Positions 1-7,540 are shown, numbered from the stretch's first letter. The stretch: DNA of 19,040 bases from Deinococcus ruber (GCF_014648095.1 NZ_BMQL01000072.1:1-19040); one strand, 5' to 3'. Made by a program: numbers and translations. Notes: generated from the letters alone by a model not told the origin.

Positions 1-156
1 CCATCACCTTGACCCACCCTCTTGGCCCTTGCCCCGTTGACTTCTAACACAATTGCTCAGGGGTCGATGCCGAACGCCCGCCGGGCCAGACTGACGCTCT
101 GGTACAGTGCTGCTCAGACCAACTTCCAGCGCCGCGATATCCCAGAGGGCAACGAT
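1..156. other. Upstream region of the LRR gene, nothing coding seen
   Basis: This stretch precedes the Shine-Dalgarno site of the LRR gene. An in-frame open extension reaches back to position 22, but its residues do not look like LRR or signal sequence, and a good ribosome site supports the later start at 157. No strong -35/-10 pair is visible. A TACAGT at 103-108 could be a -10 box without a clear -35. I see no repeat or RNA gene here. Confidence 0.4.
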
Positions 157-1083
157 ATGAATCACCAGCACACGACCTCCGAACGCGGCCAGGCTCTCCT
201 TGAACTCCTCCGCATCCAACCCGACTATGTTTCAGTTCATCTCAATCTGGACGGATGCCGCCTTACGACGCTGCCGGATCAGCTCCGGTACAGCACAGGC
301 GCACAGGTCTTCAGCGCCTACGACAACCGACTGGAGGCGCTGCCCGACTGGCTCTGGACATTCCGCCAACTGGCAACGCTGAACCTCTCGGCCAACGAAT
401 TGAGTTATCTGCCCGCCGAGATAGGGCAGCTCGGTTCGCTGGAGATGCTCGATCTGGGGCATAACCGGCTCGAACGATTGCCTGATGTCTTTTCCGGCCT
501 TTCAAAGCTGGCGTTTCTGTATCTCAGCAACAACCGGCTCAGTCAGCTTCCCGCGTCGCTCGGCTTGCTGGAATCGCTGGAATATCTGAACATCACCGAC
601 AATGCCTTTGCTGAACTGCCCGCATGGATAGGCACTCTGCCCCGGCTGGCCGAATTCCGACTGTATAACAACAACCTTCAGGCATTGCCGGAGCAACTCG
701 GTGAGCTGGTCTGTCTCCGCGAGCTTCACGCCATGAACAACGTGCTGGAAACCTTGCCCGCCAGTCTGGGTCAGTGCGTGCGGCTGGAAAAGCTGATGCT
801 TCAGGGCAACAGGCTTACAGCGCTGCCGGACGAACTCGCCGGATTGACGGCCCTCACCGACCTCGATCTGCGGTTCAACGCGCTGACCGAGCTGCCTGCC
901 GCGCTCGCCAGTTTGCACCAACTCCGGTTTCTCGACCTGCGGGCCAATGCCCTGACCGATCTTCCTGAAGCCCTGGCGTTCCTGCCAAATCTGGAAAAAC
1001 TCGATCTGCGCTGGAATCGCCTGACCTTGCTGCCAGCGGCGTTTCGTCGGCTCCAGGAACGCGGCTGCACCGTGTATACCTGA
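157..1083 (+). CDS. Leucine-rich-repeat protein (12 LRRs)
   Basis: A 308-residue protein made almost wholly of leucine-rich repeats. After a short N-terminal segment (about residues 1-25) come twelve repeats of the form LxxLxLxxNxLxxLPxxLxxL. From the third repeat on, each is exactly 23 residues. It ends shortly after the last repeat with a Cys-Thr-Val-Tyr-Thr tail. No signal peptide, transmembrane helix, kinase or other catalytic domain is visible, so it is probably a cytoplasmic protein-binding scaffold. The LP-containing 23-residue repeat is the type found in bacterial, plant PIRL and Shoc2-like LRR proteins. The ATG at 157 is chosen because AGAGGG lies 8 nt upstream. It is a single gene, convergent with glpD, with 3 bp between the stop codons. 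Binding partner and process are unknown. Confidence 0.88.
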   Translation: MNHQHTTSERGQALLELLRIQPDYVSVHLNLDGCRLTTLPDQLRYSTGAQVFSAYDNRLEALPDWLWTFRQLATLNLSANELSYLPAEIGQLGSLEMLDLGHNRLERLPDVFSGLSKLAFLYLSNNRLSQLPASLGLLESLEYLNITDNAFAELPAWIGTLPRLAEFRLYNNNLQALPEQLGELVCLRELHAMNNVLETLPASLGQCVRLEKLMLQGNRLTALPDELAGLTALTDLDLRFNALTELPAALASLHQLRFLDLRANALTDLPEALAFLPNLEKLDLRWNRLTLLPAAFRRLQERGCTVYT

Positions 1084-1091
1084 GCCTCAGG
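1079..1091. other. 13-bp palindrome spanning both convergent stop codons
   Basis: CCTGAGCCTCAGG is a perfect dyad (5-bp arms, 3-nt centre). It contains the TGA of the LRR gene and, on the other strand, the TGA of glpD. There is no T-run on either side, so it is not a standard intrinsic terminator. Transcripts of the two genes probably overlap at their 3' ends. Confidence 0.45.
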
Positions 1092-2664
1092 CCAGCATGT
1101 ACCCCGCCGCTAGCCCCTGATATTCCGCCACCTGCGCCGCCTGCCAGGCAGCGTCCCGGCCCAGTTCTTCCGCCAGGATGGTTGCCACCCTCGGCGCGGC
1201 CTCGCTGCTGGCGCGGGCATTCAGCAGCAGCGCCCGCAGGCGGCGGCTCAGCACGTCTTCCACGGTACGGGCCTGCTCCATGCGGACGGCCCAGCGCACC
1301 TCGGCCTCGGTGTACGGCAACTCTGGGTGCAGCAGCGTGTGTGCGCCCTCAAGCTGCTGAATCTTTGCGGCGTCGGTGCCGTACACCCGCCAGTGCTGAT
1401 CTGATTCGTCGGTGGTCCAGCCGTGCAGGTGCAGTGCTGGCGTCAGGCTCAGGCGGGGAGGCAGGCCCGCCTGGGTCGCGGCCCGGTTGATGGTGTCTTC
1501 GCCCATGCGGCGGTACGTCGTCCATTTGCCGCCGGTCAGGGTAATCAGGCCGCTGTCGGAAATACGGATGATGTGGTCGCGGGACAGCGCTTTGGTGTCG
1601 GTGCCCTCGGCGGCCTTGACCAGCGGGCGCAGGCCCACGTACACGCTCCGTACGTCGGCTCGGGTGGGGGCGGGCGTCATGTACTGCGCGGCGGTACTCA
1701 GGATGAAGTCGATCTCTTCCGGCAGCGCTCTGGGTTCCAGGCTGGTCTGCGGCACAGGCGTATCGGTGGTGCCAATCACCACATGGTCGTGCCACGGCAC
1801 CGCGAACAGCACCCGTCCATCGTCGGTGCGCGGCACCATGATGGCGCTGTCGCCCGGCAGGAAGCGGCGATCCACCACCACATGGACGCCCTGGCTGGGG
1901 CTGAGCATGTCTTTCGCGCCCGCGTCGTCCATGCGCCGCACCGCGTCTACAAAGACTCCGGTGGCATTCACGACTACCTTGGCATTGACCCGGTATTCGC
2001 GCCCGCTTTCCTCGTCGCGCACGCTGGCTCCGTCTATCCGGCCCGCCGCGTTCTTGTGCAGTCCTGTGACGGGTGCGTGGTTGAGCGCCACCCCGCCGTA
2101 GTCCTCGAAGGTGCGGAGCAGCGTAATCGCCAGCCGGGAATCGTCGAACTGCCCGTCGAAGTACAGGATGCCGCCCTTCAGCCCAGCTTTTTTCAGGGTG
2201 GGCGTGCGTTTCAGGGCTTCCTGAGCGCTGATGTAACGGCTGTTTTTCAGATTCAGCTTGCCCGCCAGCAGGTCGTACATCTTCAGGCCGATGCCGTAGA
2301 ACGGAGCCGACCACCAGGTATACGCCGCGATCAGAAAGCCCAGGTCGCGCACCAGATGCGGCGCGTTCTGTTTCAGCAGGCCGCGTTCGCGCAGTGCCTC
2401 GCGCACCAGCGACACATTTCCCTGTGCCAGATAGCGCACGCCGCCGTGTACGAGCTTGGTGCTGCGGCTGCTGGTGCCCTTGGCGTAGTCGTGGGCTTCG
2501 AGCAGCAGCGTGCGGTAGCCGCGAGTGGCGGCCTCGACAGCGGTTCCCAGCCCCGACGCGCCCCCGCCGATCACCAGTACGTCCCAGGGTGTGGGGTCTT
2601 CGAGGTGGGCTACAAGGGCGGCACGGTCAGAAACGGCAGGGTTGGTCTGGTGTGGCGTGGTCAT
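1087..2664 (-). CDS. glpD: Aerobic glycerol-3-phosphate dehydrogenase (FAD)
   Basis: A 525-residue flavoprotein that oxidises sn-glycerol 3-phosphate to dihydroxyacetone phosphate and passes electrons to the membrane quinone pool. An N-terminal Rossmann motif VIGGGASGLG (about residues 31-40) binds FAD. It is followed by the family block TSSRSTKLVHGGVRYL and, further on, GLRPL and LTGGKWTTYR. The length is close to the usual 500-560 residues. An open extension reaches 2751, but the ATG at 2664 has AAAGGA 8 nt upstream and begins the protein at the expected distance from the FAD motif. It lies 121 bp downstream of glpK on the same strand and is probably co-transcribed as glpK-glpD. No frameshift or missing motif was noticed. 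Confidence 0.95.
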   Translation of the reverse strand: MTTPHQTNPAVSDRAALVAHLEDPTPWDVLVIGGGASGLGTAVEAATRGYRTLLLEAHDYAKGTSSRSTKLVHGGVRYLAQGNVSLVREALRERGLLKQNAPHLVRDLGFLIAAYTWWSAPFYGIGLKMYDLLAGKLNLKNSRYISAQEALKRTPTLKKAGLKGGILYFDGQFDDSRLAITLLRTFEDYGGVALNHAPVTGLHKNAAGRIDGASVRDEESGREYRVNAKVVVNATGVFVDAVRRMDDAGAKDMLSPSQGVHVVVDRRFLPGDSAIMVPRTDDGRVLFAVPWHDHVVIGTTDTPVPQTSLEPRALPEEIDFILSTAAQYMTPAPTRADVRSVYVGLRPLVKAAEGTDTKALSRDHIIRISDSGLITLTGGKWTTYRRMGEDTINRAATQAGLPPRLSLTPALHLHGWTTDESDQHWRVYGTDAAKIQQLEGAHTLLHPELPYTEAEVRWAVRMEQARTVEDVLSRRLRALLLNARASSEAAPRVATILAEELGRDAAWQAAQVAEYQGLAAGYMLA

Positions 2665-2785
2665 GCAGACAGTCCTTTGAATGCGGGTGAGGGGAAGAGC
2701 CGGAACGCTGCGCCGCCCTGCTCGCCCAGCGTGAACACTTGATCTTTCCACAGGAACAGATGTTCATTGGTGAGCGGGCGTTGGT

Positions 2786-4300
2786 TCAGGCATTTAGAGT
2801 TGCGTCCTCGCGTTCCCAGTCGCGGCTGCGCTGCACCGCCCGCTTCCAGGTCGCCAGCCGCTTCTGGCGCTCGGCAGCCTCCATCTGCGGCTCGAAGCGC
2901 CGCCCGAGCTGCCACAGCGCACTCAGTTCGGCGGTGTCCTTCCAGTAGCCCACCGCCAGCCCCGCGAGGTAAGCCGCTCCCAGCGCAGTGGTTTCGGTGA
3001 TGCGCGGCCTGACGACCGGCACGCCCAGAATGTCGGCCTGAAACTGCATCAGGGCGTCGTTGGTGCTGCCGCCGCCGTCCACCCGCAGTTCCTGAAGGGG
3101 CATGGCCGCATCCTGCTGCATGGCTTCCAGCAGCTCGGCCACCTGAAAGGCGATGCTTTCGAGGGCGGCGCGGGCGATGTGGGCGGCGGTGCTGCCCCGC
3201 GTCAGGCCCAGCATGGTGCCGCGTGCGTAGCTGTCCCAGTACGGCGCACCCAGCCCCACGAAGGCCGGAACGAGGTACACCCCGCCGCTGTCCGGCACGC
3301 TGGCCGCCAGCGTTTCCACCTCGGCGCTGCTTCTGATGATGCCCAGCGAGTCGCGCAGCCACTGCACCACCGCGCCCGCCACAAACACACTGCCTTCCAG
3401 CGCGTAGGTGCGCTGCCCCTCCAGTTGCCACGCCACGGTGGTCAGCAGCTCATGACGGCTGGGCACCGGCTCTGCCCCGGTATTCAGCAGCATGAAACAG
3501 CCGGTGCCGTAGGTATTTTTTGCCATGCCCGGTTGCAGGCAGACCTGCCCGAAGGTGGCGGCGTGCTGGTCGCCCGCGATGCCTGCAATCGGCACCTGTG
3601 CGCCCAGCAGCCCCTCGGCGGTCTGGCCGTACACCTGCGAACTGTTCCGTATGTCGGGCAGCAACGAACGGGGAATGTCGAGCAGATTCAGCAACTCGTC
3701 GTCCCAGGTGCCGGTGTGGATGTTGTAGAGCAGCGTGCGGCTGGCATTGGTCGCGTCGGTCACGTGCAGCGTGCCGCCCGACAGGTTGTAGACCAGCCAG
3801 GAATCCACCGTGCCGAACGCCAGTTCTCCGGCCTCGGCGCGGGTGCGTGCGCCGTCCACGTTGTCGAGAATCCATTTCAGCTTGGTGCCGGAAAAGTAGG
3901 AGTCGAGTACCAGCCCGGTTTTTTGCTGAAACACCTCGGCCCTGCCAGCGGCCCGCAGTTCGTCGCAGTACGCGGCGGTGCGGCGATCCTGCCAGACAAT
4001 CGCCGGATGAATCGGCTGCCGGGTCTGCCGATCCCAGACCACCACCGTTTCGCGCTGATTGGTGATGCCGATGGCCGCGAGGTCGCTGGCACGAATGCCC
4101 GCCGCCGCGATGGCCTCCTGCATCACGCCGCTGGTAGTGCTCCACAGTTCAGAGGCGTCGTGTTCGACCCAGCCGGGCCGGGGAAAGTGCTGGGTGAATT
4201 CCTTCTGCGCCCGGGCGCGGATGTTGCCGCTGTGATCGAAGACCACGGCGCGGCTGCTGGTGGTGCCCTGGTCGAGCGCGAGAATGAATGTTTCGGGCAT
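2786..4300 (-). CDS. glpK: Glycerol kinase
   Basis: A 504-residue FGGY-family kinase that phosphorylates glycerol to glycerol 3-phosphate with ATP, the first step of glycerol use. It shows the N-terminal phosphate-binding motif [15 protein letters not shown] (residues 8-22), the [10 protein letters not shown] segment in the middle, and the C-terminal ATP-site block [19 protein letters not shown]. The region corresponding to the HPr-phosphorylated histidine of Firmicutes kinases reads [11 protein letters not shown], with no histidine, so PTS control at that site is unlikely (inference from remembered alignments). The start at 4300 has a strong AGGAGG 7 nt upstream; a longer open frame to 4339 includes that ribosome site and is rejected. 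It is first in the glpK-glpD operon. No glpF facilitator gene is present beside it. Confidence 0.96.
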   Translation of the reverse strand: MPETFILALDQGTTSSRAVVFDHSGNIRARAQKEFTQHFPRPGWVEHDASELWSTTSGVMQEAIAAAGIRASDLAAIGITNQRETVVVWDRQTRQPIHPAIVWQDRRTAAYCDELRAAGRAEVFQQKTGLVLDSYFSGTKLKWILDNVDGARTRAEAGELAFGTVDSWLVYNLSGGTLHVTDATNASRTLLYNIHTGTWDDELLNLLDIPRSLLPDIRNSSQVYGQTAEGLLGAQVPIAGIAGDQHAATFGQVCLQPGMAKNTYGTGCFMLLNTGAEPVPSRHELLTTVAWQLEGQRTYALEGSVFVAGAVVQWLRDSLGIIRSSAEVETLAASVPDSGGVYLVPAFVGLGAPYWDSYARGTMLGLTRGSTAAHIARAALESIAFQVAELLEAMQQDAAMPLQELRVDGGGSTNDALMQFQADILGVPVVRPRITETTALGAAYLAGLAVGYWKDTAELSALWQLGRRFEPQMEAAERQKRLATWKRAVQRSRDWEREDATLNA

Positions 4301-4328
4301 GCGGCGTCCTCCTGAAGAGCGGGGGGGA

Positions 4329-4334
4329 AGTATA
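4329..4334 (-). promoter_or_regulatory. Candidate -10 box proximal to glpK
   Basis: TATACT on the minus strand would start a transcript about 20-25 nt before the glpK ATG, leaving room for the AGGAGG ribosome site. No good -35 lies 17 nt upstream. A second candidate, a perfect TTGACA at 4386-4391 with CAGAGT 17 nt downstream (4363-4368), gives a longer leader. Which is used cannot be decided from sequence. Confidence 0.4.
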
Positions 4335-4362
4335 AGCACACAGATTTGCAGCGTCTGCCCGT

Positions 4363-4391
4363 ACTCTGAACGCCTCCTGAACGCTTGTCAA
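4363..4391 (-). promoter_or_regulatory. Candidate glpKD promoter, TTGACA-17-CAGAGT
   Basis: On the minus strand a consensus -35 TTGACA (4386-4391) is followed after 17 nt by CAGAGT (4363-4368), which keeps the key A at position 2 and T at position 6. The -35 is embedded in the 11-bp palindrome GCTTGTCAAGC (4383-4393). The GAACGC repeats overlap the spacer and the edge of the -10. This arrangement suits repression by a protein bound across the promoter. Confidence 0.45.
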
Positions 4392-4410
4392 GCACCTGCG
4401 AACGCCTGTT
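4368..4410. promoter_or_regulatory. Phased GAACGC repeats, putative operator of the glp regulator
   Basis: Three direct copies of GAACGC start at 4368, 4379 and 4400, spaced 11 and 21 bp. That is close to one and two helical turns, so all face the same side of the DNA. The last copy also forms the dyad GAAC-GCCT-GTTC (4400-4411). A second palindrome GCTTGTCAAGC lies between copies two and three. The cluster sits between the divergent glpK gene and the SorC-type regulator and overlaps candidate promoters for both. It is probably the regulator's binding site; this is inferred from position and phasing only. Confidence 0.5.
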
Positions 4411-4412
4411 CA

Positions 4413-4441
4413 TTGTGCTGCCGCAGTTCGCGTCGTATGCT
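4413..4441 (+). promoter_or_regulatory. Promoter of the SorC-type regulator
   Basis: TTGTGC (4413-4418), a 17-nt spacer and TATGCT (4436-4441). The -10 is followed after only 6 nt by an ATG at 4448, the layout of a leaderless transcript. The -35 abuts the GAAC-GTTC dyad, so the regulator could control its own gene. Confidence 0.5.
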
Positions 4442-4447
4442 CACGGC

Positions 4448-4474
4448 ATGACCCACGATCAGGCGGCGCGATGA
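4448..4474 (+). CDS. Eight-codon mini ORF overlapping the regulator start
   Basis: An ATG at 4448 begins an 8-codon frame (MTHDQAAR) that ends in a TGA overlapping the regulator's ATG as ATGA at 4471-4474. It lies 6 nt after a TATGCT -10 box. The nucleotides 4448-4470 are a tandem, diverged copy of 4471-4493 (18 of 23 identical), which includes the start codon. It may act through translational coupling, or the ATG may be a relic of the duplication. Translation is not demonstrated. Confidence 0.35.
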   Translation: MTHDQAAR

Positions 4475-5427
4475 CCGAAGATCAGGCGACACTGGCGCTC
4501 AATGTGGCCCGCCTCTACTACCATCAGGGCCTGACGACCGACGCGGTGGCCCGCGAACTGGGCCTATCGCGCCCGAAGGTGTCGCGGCTGCTGTCGTTTG
4601 CCCGCCGCACCGGACTGGTCGAGATTCGCATTCACGATGCGGGCGTTCCTCCGCAGGCGCTGGCTGCCGAGTTGCAGCGCCGCTACCCGTTTCTGAGCGC
4701 CCAGGTGGTGAGTGTGCCGCCGGGCAGCACCGAGGCGGTGTGGCTGGCCCGCGTGGCGACGGCCTGCGCCACCCTGCTGAATACCCTGCTGCTGCCGGGG
4801 CAGGTGGTGGGGCTGGCGTGGGGCAACACCCTGGACGCCGTGAGCCGCGCTCTGACGCCCAGAACCGTCCCCGATCTGAGGTTCGTGCAGCTCAACGGCT
4901 CGGCCAACGACAGCGATTTCGTCAGCGGCTTCGTCTCGGATACTATCCTGCGTTTTGCCCGCAATTACGGCGCGAAGGCCCACCTGTTTCCGGTGCCGAC
5001 CTTCTTCGACGACCCGGCCACCAAGCAGGCGATGTGGCGAGAACGCAGCGTGCGGCACGTGCTCGACCTTCAGGAACGGGCCGATCTGCTGCTGTATTCG
5101 GTGGGCAGCCACACCGCCCAGACGCCCAGCCACGTGTATTCAGCCGGATACCTCGACGCCGACGACGTGCAGGTTCTGAGCAGCGAGGGTGCGGTGGGCG
5201 ACATTGCCACGGTGTTCTACCGCGCCGACGGCAGTTATCAGGGCCTGACGCTCAATGCCCGCGCCAGCGGCCCCGATCTGAGTCTGGTGCGCCGCGCCCC
5301 CGATACCGTGTGTGTGGTCAGCGGACTGGGCAAGGTGCGGGCGCTGCACGGAGCGCTGCAAGGTGGCCTGCTGCGCCGCCTGATCGTGGACGAGGTGACA
5401 GCGAAAGCGGTGCTGGAAGAGGGATAG
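4471..5427 (+). CDS. SorC/DeoR-family sugar-binding transcriptional regulator
   Basis: A 318-residue regulator with an N-terminal helix-turn-helix (about residues 20-48, LTTDAVARELGLSRPKVSRL) and a C-terminal SorC-type phosphosugar-binding domain. The latter shows the GLAWGNTLDAV and DFVSGF segments and the closing GLGKVRALHGALQGGLLRRLIVDE. Members of this family are soluble DNA-binding proteins that sense phosphorylated sugars. It is divergent from glpK-glpD across a 170-bp region full of repeats, so its likely job is control of glycerol use, with glycerol 3-phosphate or a related triose phosphate as ligand (inference). No strong Shine-Dalgarno precedes ATG 4471. Start-stop overlap with a leaderless mini ORF may allow coupled initiation. 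The classical GlpR (DeoR) or GlpP is not seen here. Confidence 0.88.
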   Translation: MTEDQATLALNVARLYYHQGLTTDAVARELGLSRPKVSRLLSFARRTGLVEIRIHDAGVPPQALAAELQRRYPFLSAQVVSVPPGSTEAVWLARVATACATLLNTLLLPGQVVGLAWGNTLDAVSRALTPRTVPDLRFVQLNGSANDSDFVSGFVSDTILRFARNYGAKAHLFPVPTFFDDPATKQAMWRERSVRHVLDLQERADLLLYSVGSHTAQTPSHVYSAGYLDADDVQVLSSEGAVGDIATVFYRADGSYQGLTLNARASGPDLSLVRRAPDTVCVVSGLGKVRALHGALQGGLLRRLIVDEVTAKAVLEEG

Positions 5428-5444
5428 GAGCTTAGAGCAGTTTT

Positions 5445-5603
5445 CGGAAGTAAGAAGTGGGAACAGCGTCCTGAACAGGTTTTCTGCCTATTGTTCTAAC
5501 GGTATTCTTTTGTCAGATGCTCTATGGGTCAGGAAAACAGGCAAAAGAACCGCTGAAGTGGCAAGGTGGCGAGGCTGTTCCTACTTCCCACTCCCAACTT
5601 CCG
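5445..5603. repeat. Nested inverted-repeat element between convergent genes
   Basis: The left arm at 5445-5467 (CGGAAGTAAGAAGTGGGAACAGC) pairs, with gaps, with the right arm at 5574-5603, which reads GCTGTTCC then TACTTCCCA, CTCCCAACTTCCG. An inner pair is CGGTATTCTTTTG (5500-5512) with CAAAAGAACCG (5542-5552). The whole 160-bp block fills the gap between the regulator and the AroE-like gene. It resembles a MITE-like or small non-coding repeat. A GGGAAGTGGGAAGT motif related to its arms recurs at 8384-8397. No ORF of its own is credible. Confidence 0.55.
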
Positions 5604-5611
5604 ATCACTTC

Positions 5612-6361
5612 TTAAAACAACCCTGCCAGTTCGCTCAGCGCGTCCGGGGCAAAGCGCTGCCCGGTGGCGTGCAACAGCCTGCGGCTCAGGCGCAGTTCCG
5701 GCAACTGGCCGAGCGGCACGAGGCTGGCTCCGGCGCGGGTGGCGGTGGAGCCAGCCCGTCCGGTCAGGTCGAGCAGGGCGTGGAACGGTTGCAGCACGCC
5801 CGGCGGCATCATGCCTGCGGTCAGCACGATCAGGTCGGCGCGTTCGGCCAGGGTGGGAAGCGCCGAGTCGTGCCGGGTGGTCGCGTGCGCCCGGACGCCT
5901 CTGGGAAGGTCTTTCAGCAGATGTTCGCCGTCTGGATGAGACGCTGCCGCCAGGGTCAGGCTGCCCAGGCCCAGGCGCGTCAGGGCCAGCCCTGCGCCCA
6001 GATCGCCGCGCTCCCCAATGATCAGGGCGTGTGCGCCGCGTACCGGGTAGCCGCTCTGCTCCAGGGCGTCCAGCAGCGCGTCGGGCAGGGTATGCGTGCT
6101 GTGCAGCCCTCCGGCGAAGCTCAGGGCGTCGGCAGCCCCGGCACGTCTGGCAGCGCTGTCGGGCTGCGAGGCGGCCAGCACCGCCGCCTGAAGCGCGGGG
6201 GCGACCAGTGCGCCCGTGAAGGCCAGCGGCGCACACGCGTCCAGCACCTTCGCCAGCGGTTCGGTGGGCAACGAAAGTGCAGTCAGGCCCAGATCGCGCA
6301 GTTTGCGGGCGGCGTCGGCAGGGTAGCCGAGCAGGGCCAGCGGCGTATCGTGCTGCGGCAT
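5612..6361 (-). CDS. AroE-like (shikimate dehydrogenase fold) protein, catalytic residues lost
   Basis: A 249-residue protein with the two-domain layout of shikimate dehydrogenase: an N-terminal substrate domain, then a Rossmann domain (about residues 108-140, ALIIGERGDLGAGLAL), then ADLIVLTAGMMPPG (175-188), matching the ADLIINATPxGM block of AroE. The catalytic positions are changed. The GANVTxPxK motif reads GALVAPALQ (50-58), putting Gln where the catalytic Lys should be, and NTD reads STH (88-90). It is therefore unlikely to make shikimate and may bind another ligand or act as a structural relic. The ATG at 6361 has AGGA 9 nt upstream; a GTG at 6382 has no ribosome site. It follows the FemX-like gene by 54 nt and is probably in its operon. 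Confidence 0.7.
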   Translation of the reverse strand: MPQHDTPLALLGYPADAARKLRDLGLTALSLPTEPLAKVLDACAPLAFTGALVAPALQAAVLAASQPDSAARRAGAADALSFAGGLHSTHTLPDALLDALEQSGYPVRGAHALIIGERGDLGAGLALTRLGLGSLTLAAASHPDGEHLLKDLPRGVRAHATTRHDSALPTLAERADLIVLTAGMMPPGVLQPFHALLDLTGRAGSTATRAGASLVPLGQLPELRLSRRLLHATGQRFAPDALSELAGLF

Positions 6362-6415
6362 CAGCGGTGTTCCTGAAGGCACCCCGTACCGCTGCTGGGC
6401 GGCTGCAGCAGCTCC

Positions 6416-7492
6416 TTACAGCACGTCATCGGCACTCCCGCGCTTCCGCAGATTGTTCTGGGTCTTCCGCATCCGCAGCACCCGCGCAATGGCCGGGGCC
6501 AGCGGGCTGAGCGGCAGGCTGTAGGCCGGATACCACACCTTCTCGCCGCCGAAACTCTCCTTCATCCGCACCAGCCCGATGCTGTGCTTGTCCTCGCTGA
6601 TGGTGCGGGGAATGCCCCAGAAATCAAACAGCGTGTACCCGTGCGCTTTGGCGTCGAGCATCGCGCCCCAGTAAAAGGCGGTGGGGGCCTTCACGTCTTT
6701 GCGGGGTTCGCCCGATTCGGTGGGCCGCTCGTCTTTCACGCTGCCGCCGAACAGGTAATACGTGCCGCTGCCCATGCTCAGAAAGAAGCCGCCCGCCAGC
6801 GCCTTGCCCTCGTGCCGCGCCAGCACCACATACGCCTCGCCGCCGTGCGCGTTGCCTTCCCTCAGCATGGTCTGGTAATAGCTCTTGGGAAAGGCTCCGA
6901 GCTTGGCGCGTTCGTTGGTGGCGGTAAAAATCTCCCAGAAGTCTTCGAAATTCTCGTCTCGGCCCACCGTCACGCCGAATTTCTGGGCGGCCCGCACGTT
7001 GCGCCGCGCCATGCTGTGCAGACCCGCAAACAGCGCGTCTTCCGGCGCGGTCAGGTCGCTGACGATGGTATGTTCCGGCTGCTCGGACTCGGTGCGCTGC
7101 CAGCGGCCAAAGCTGTCTGGAATCGCATCTGGGGCATAAAAGGTGGGCGGCTCGACCTTGATGAGCGCGTCGCTGGGCCGGGCCACCGTGCGGATCGCCG
7201 CCGCCAGACCGGGCAGCAGATCGAGCGATTCCAGCGCCGGGCCACGGGGCGCATACAGCGTGCTGAAGCCCGGCACCAGCCGTTTTCTCAGAAGCTGCAT
7301 GGCCCCGACGGTGCGCCCGCTCTGCTGAATCAGGTAGCGCAGCGGCACCTGTCCCAGCGTGCGGCGGGCCTCGCCGTAGCCCCAGCCCTGAAGGGCACTG
7401 GTGATAGGCATCGAGCGCACCACCTCGTCGTACAGGTGGGCGTCGTCGGTAAGGAGAAGCTGTAGTGGCGCGGCGGAACGAGGAACAGACAC
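6416..7492 (-). CDS. femX: FemAB/FemX-family peptidoglycan bridge aminoacyltransferase
   Basis: A 358-residue member of the FemAB family. These cytoplasmic enzymes use aminoacyl-tRNA to add residues to the lipid II stem peptide; in Deinococcus the interpeptide bridge on ornithine is glycine. Visible features are the family's N-terminal SALQGWGYGEARRTLG (about 32-47), the RRNVRAAQKFGV segment in the first half, and the C-terminal GNAT-like half with YYLFGGSVKDE and YTLFDFWGIPR followed by KESFGGE. A frame open to 7639 runs into a repeat element and is rejected. The GTG at 7492 is preferred because TATCAT lies 7 nt upstream, the pattern of a leaderless transcript. It is downstream of rsmE and upstream of the AroE-like gene. 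Exact substrate is inferred. Confidence 0.82.
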   Translation of the reverse strand: MSVPRSAAPLQLLLTDDAHLYDEVVRSMPITSALQGWGYGEARRTLGQVPLRYLIQQSGRTVGAMQLLRKRLVPGFSTLYAPRGPALESLDLLPGLAAAIRTVARPSDALIKVEPPTFYAPDAIPDSFGRWQRTESEQPEHTIVSDLTAPEDALFAGLHSMARRNVRAAQKFGVTVGRDENFEDFWEIFTATNERAKLGAFPKSYYQTMLREGNAHGGEAYVVLARHEGKALAGGFFLSMGSGTYYLFGGSVKDERPTESGEPRKDVKAPTAFYWGAMLDAKAHGYTLFDFWGIPRTISEDKHSIGLVRMKESFGGEKVWYPAYSLPLSPLAPAIARVLRMRKTQNNLRKRGSADDVL

Positions 7493-7499
7493 GCGCCGG

Positions 7500-7505
7500 A
7501 TGATA
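7500..7505 (-). promoter_or_regulatory. -10 box of a leaderless femX transcript
   Basis: TATCAT on the minus strand, 7 nt before the GTG at 7492. It matches the TAnnnT-plus-5-to-7-nt-plus-start arrangement of several other genes in this window. No clear -35 is seen. It decides the femX start. Confidence 0.5.
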
Positions 7506-7540
7506 GCGCACCGAAATGAAGCCCCGAGTTCGGGCCGGGT

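Noticed and set aside
1423..2742. 439-residue plus-strand frame antisense to glpD
   Set aside because: It is a typical antisense shadow in GC-rich DNA; the opposite strand is clearly glpD with complete motifs.
2661..3431. Long minus-strand frame overlapping glpK whose tail runs through the glpK-glpD gap
   Set aside because: It shadows glpK in another frame, is Gly/Arg/Ala-rich with no recognisable domain, and the gap part has no start or ribosome site of its own.
5529..6236. Minus-strand frame within the AroE-like gene and the nested repeat
   Set aside because: It is in another frame of a better supported gene, Arg-rich and without domain features.
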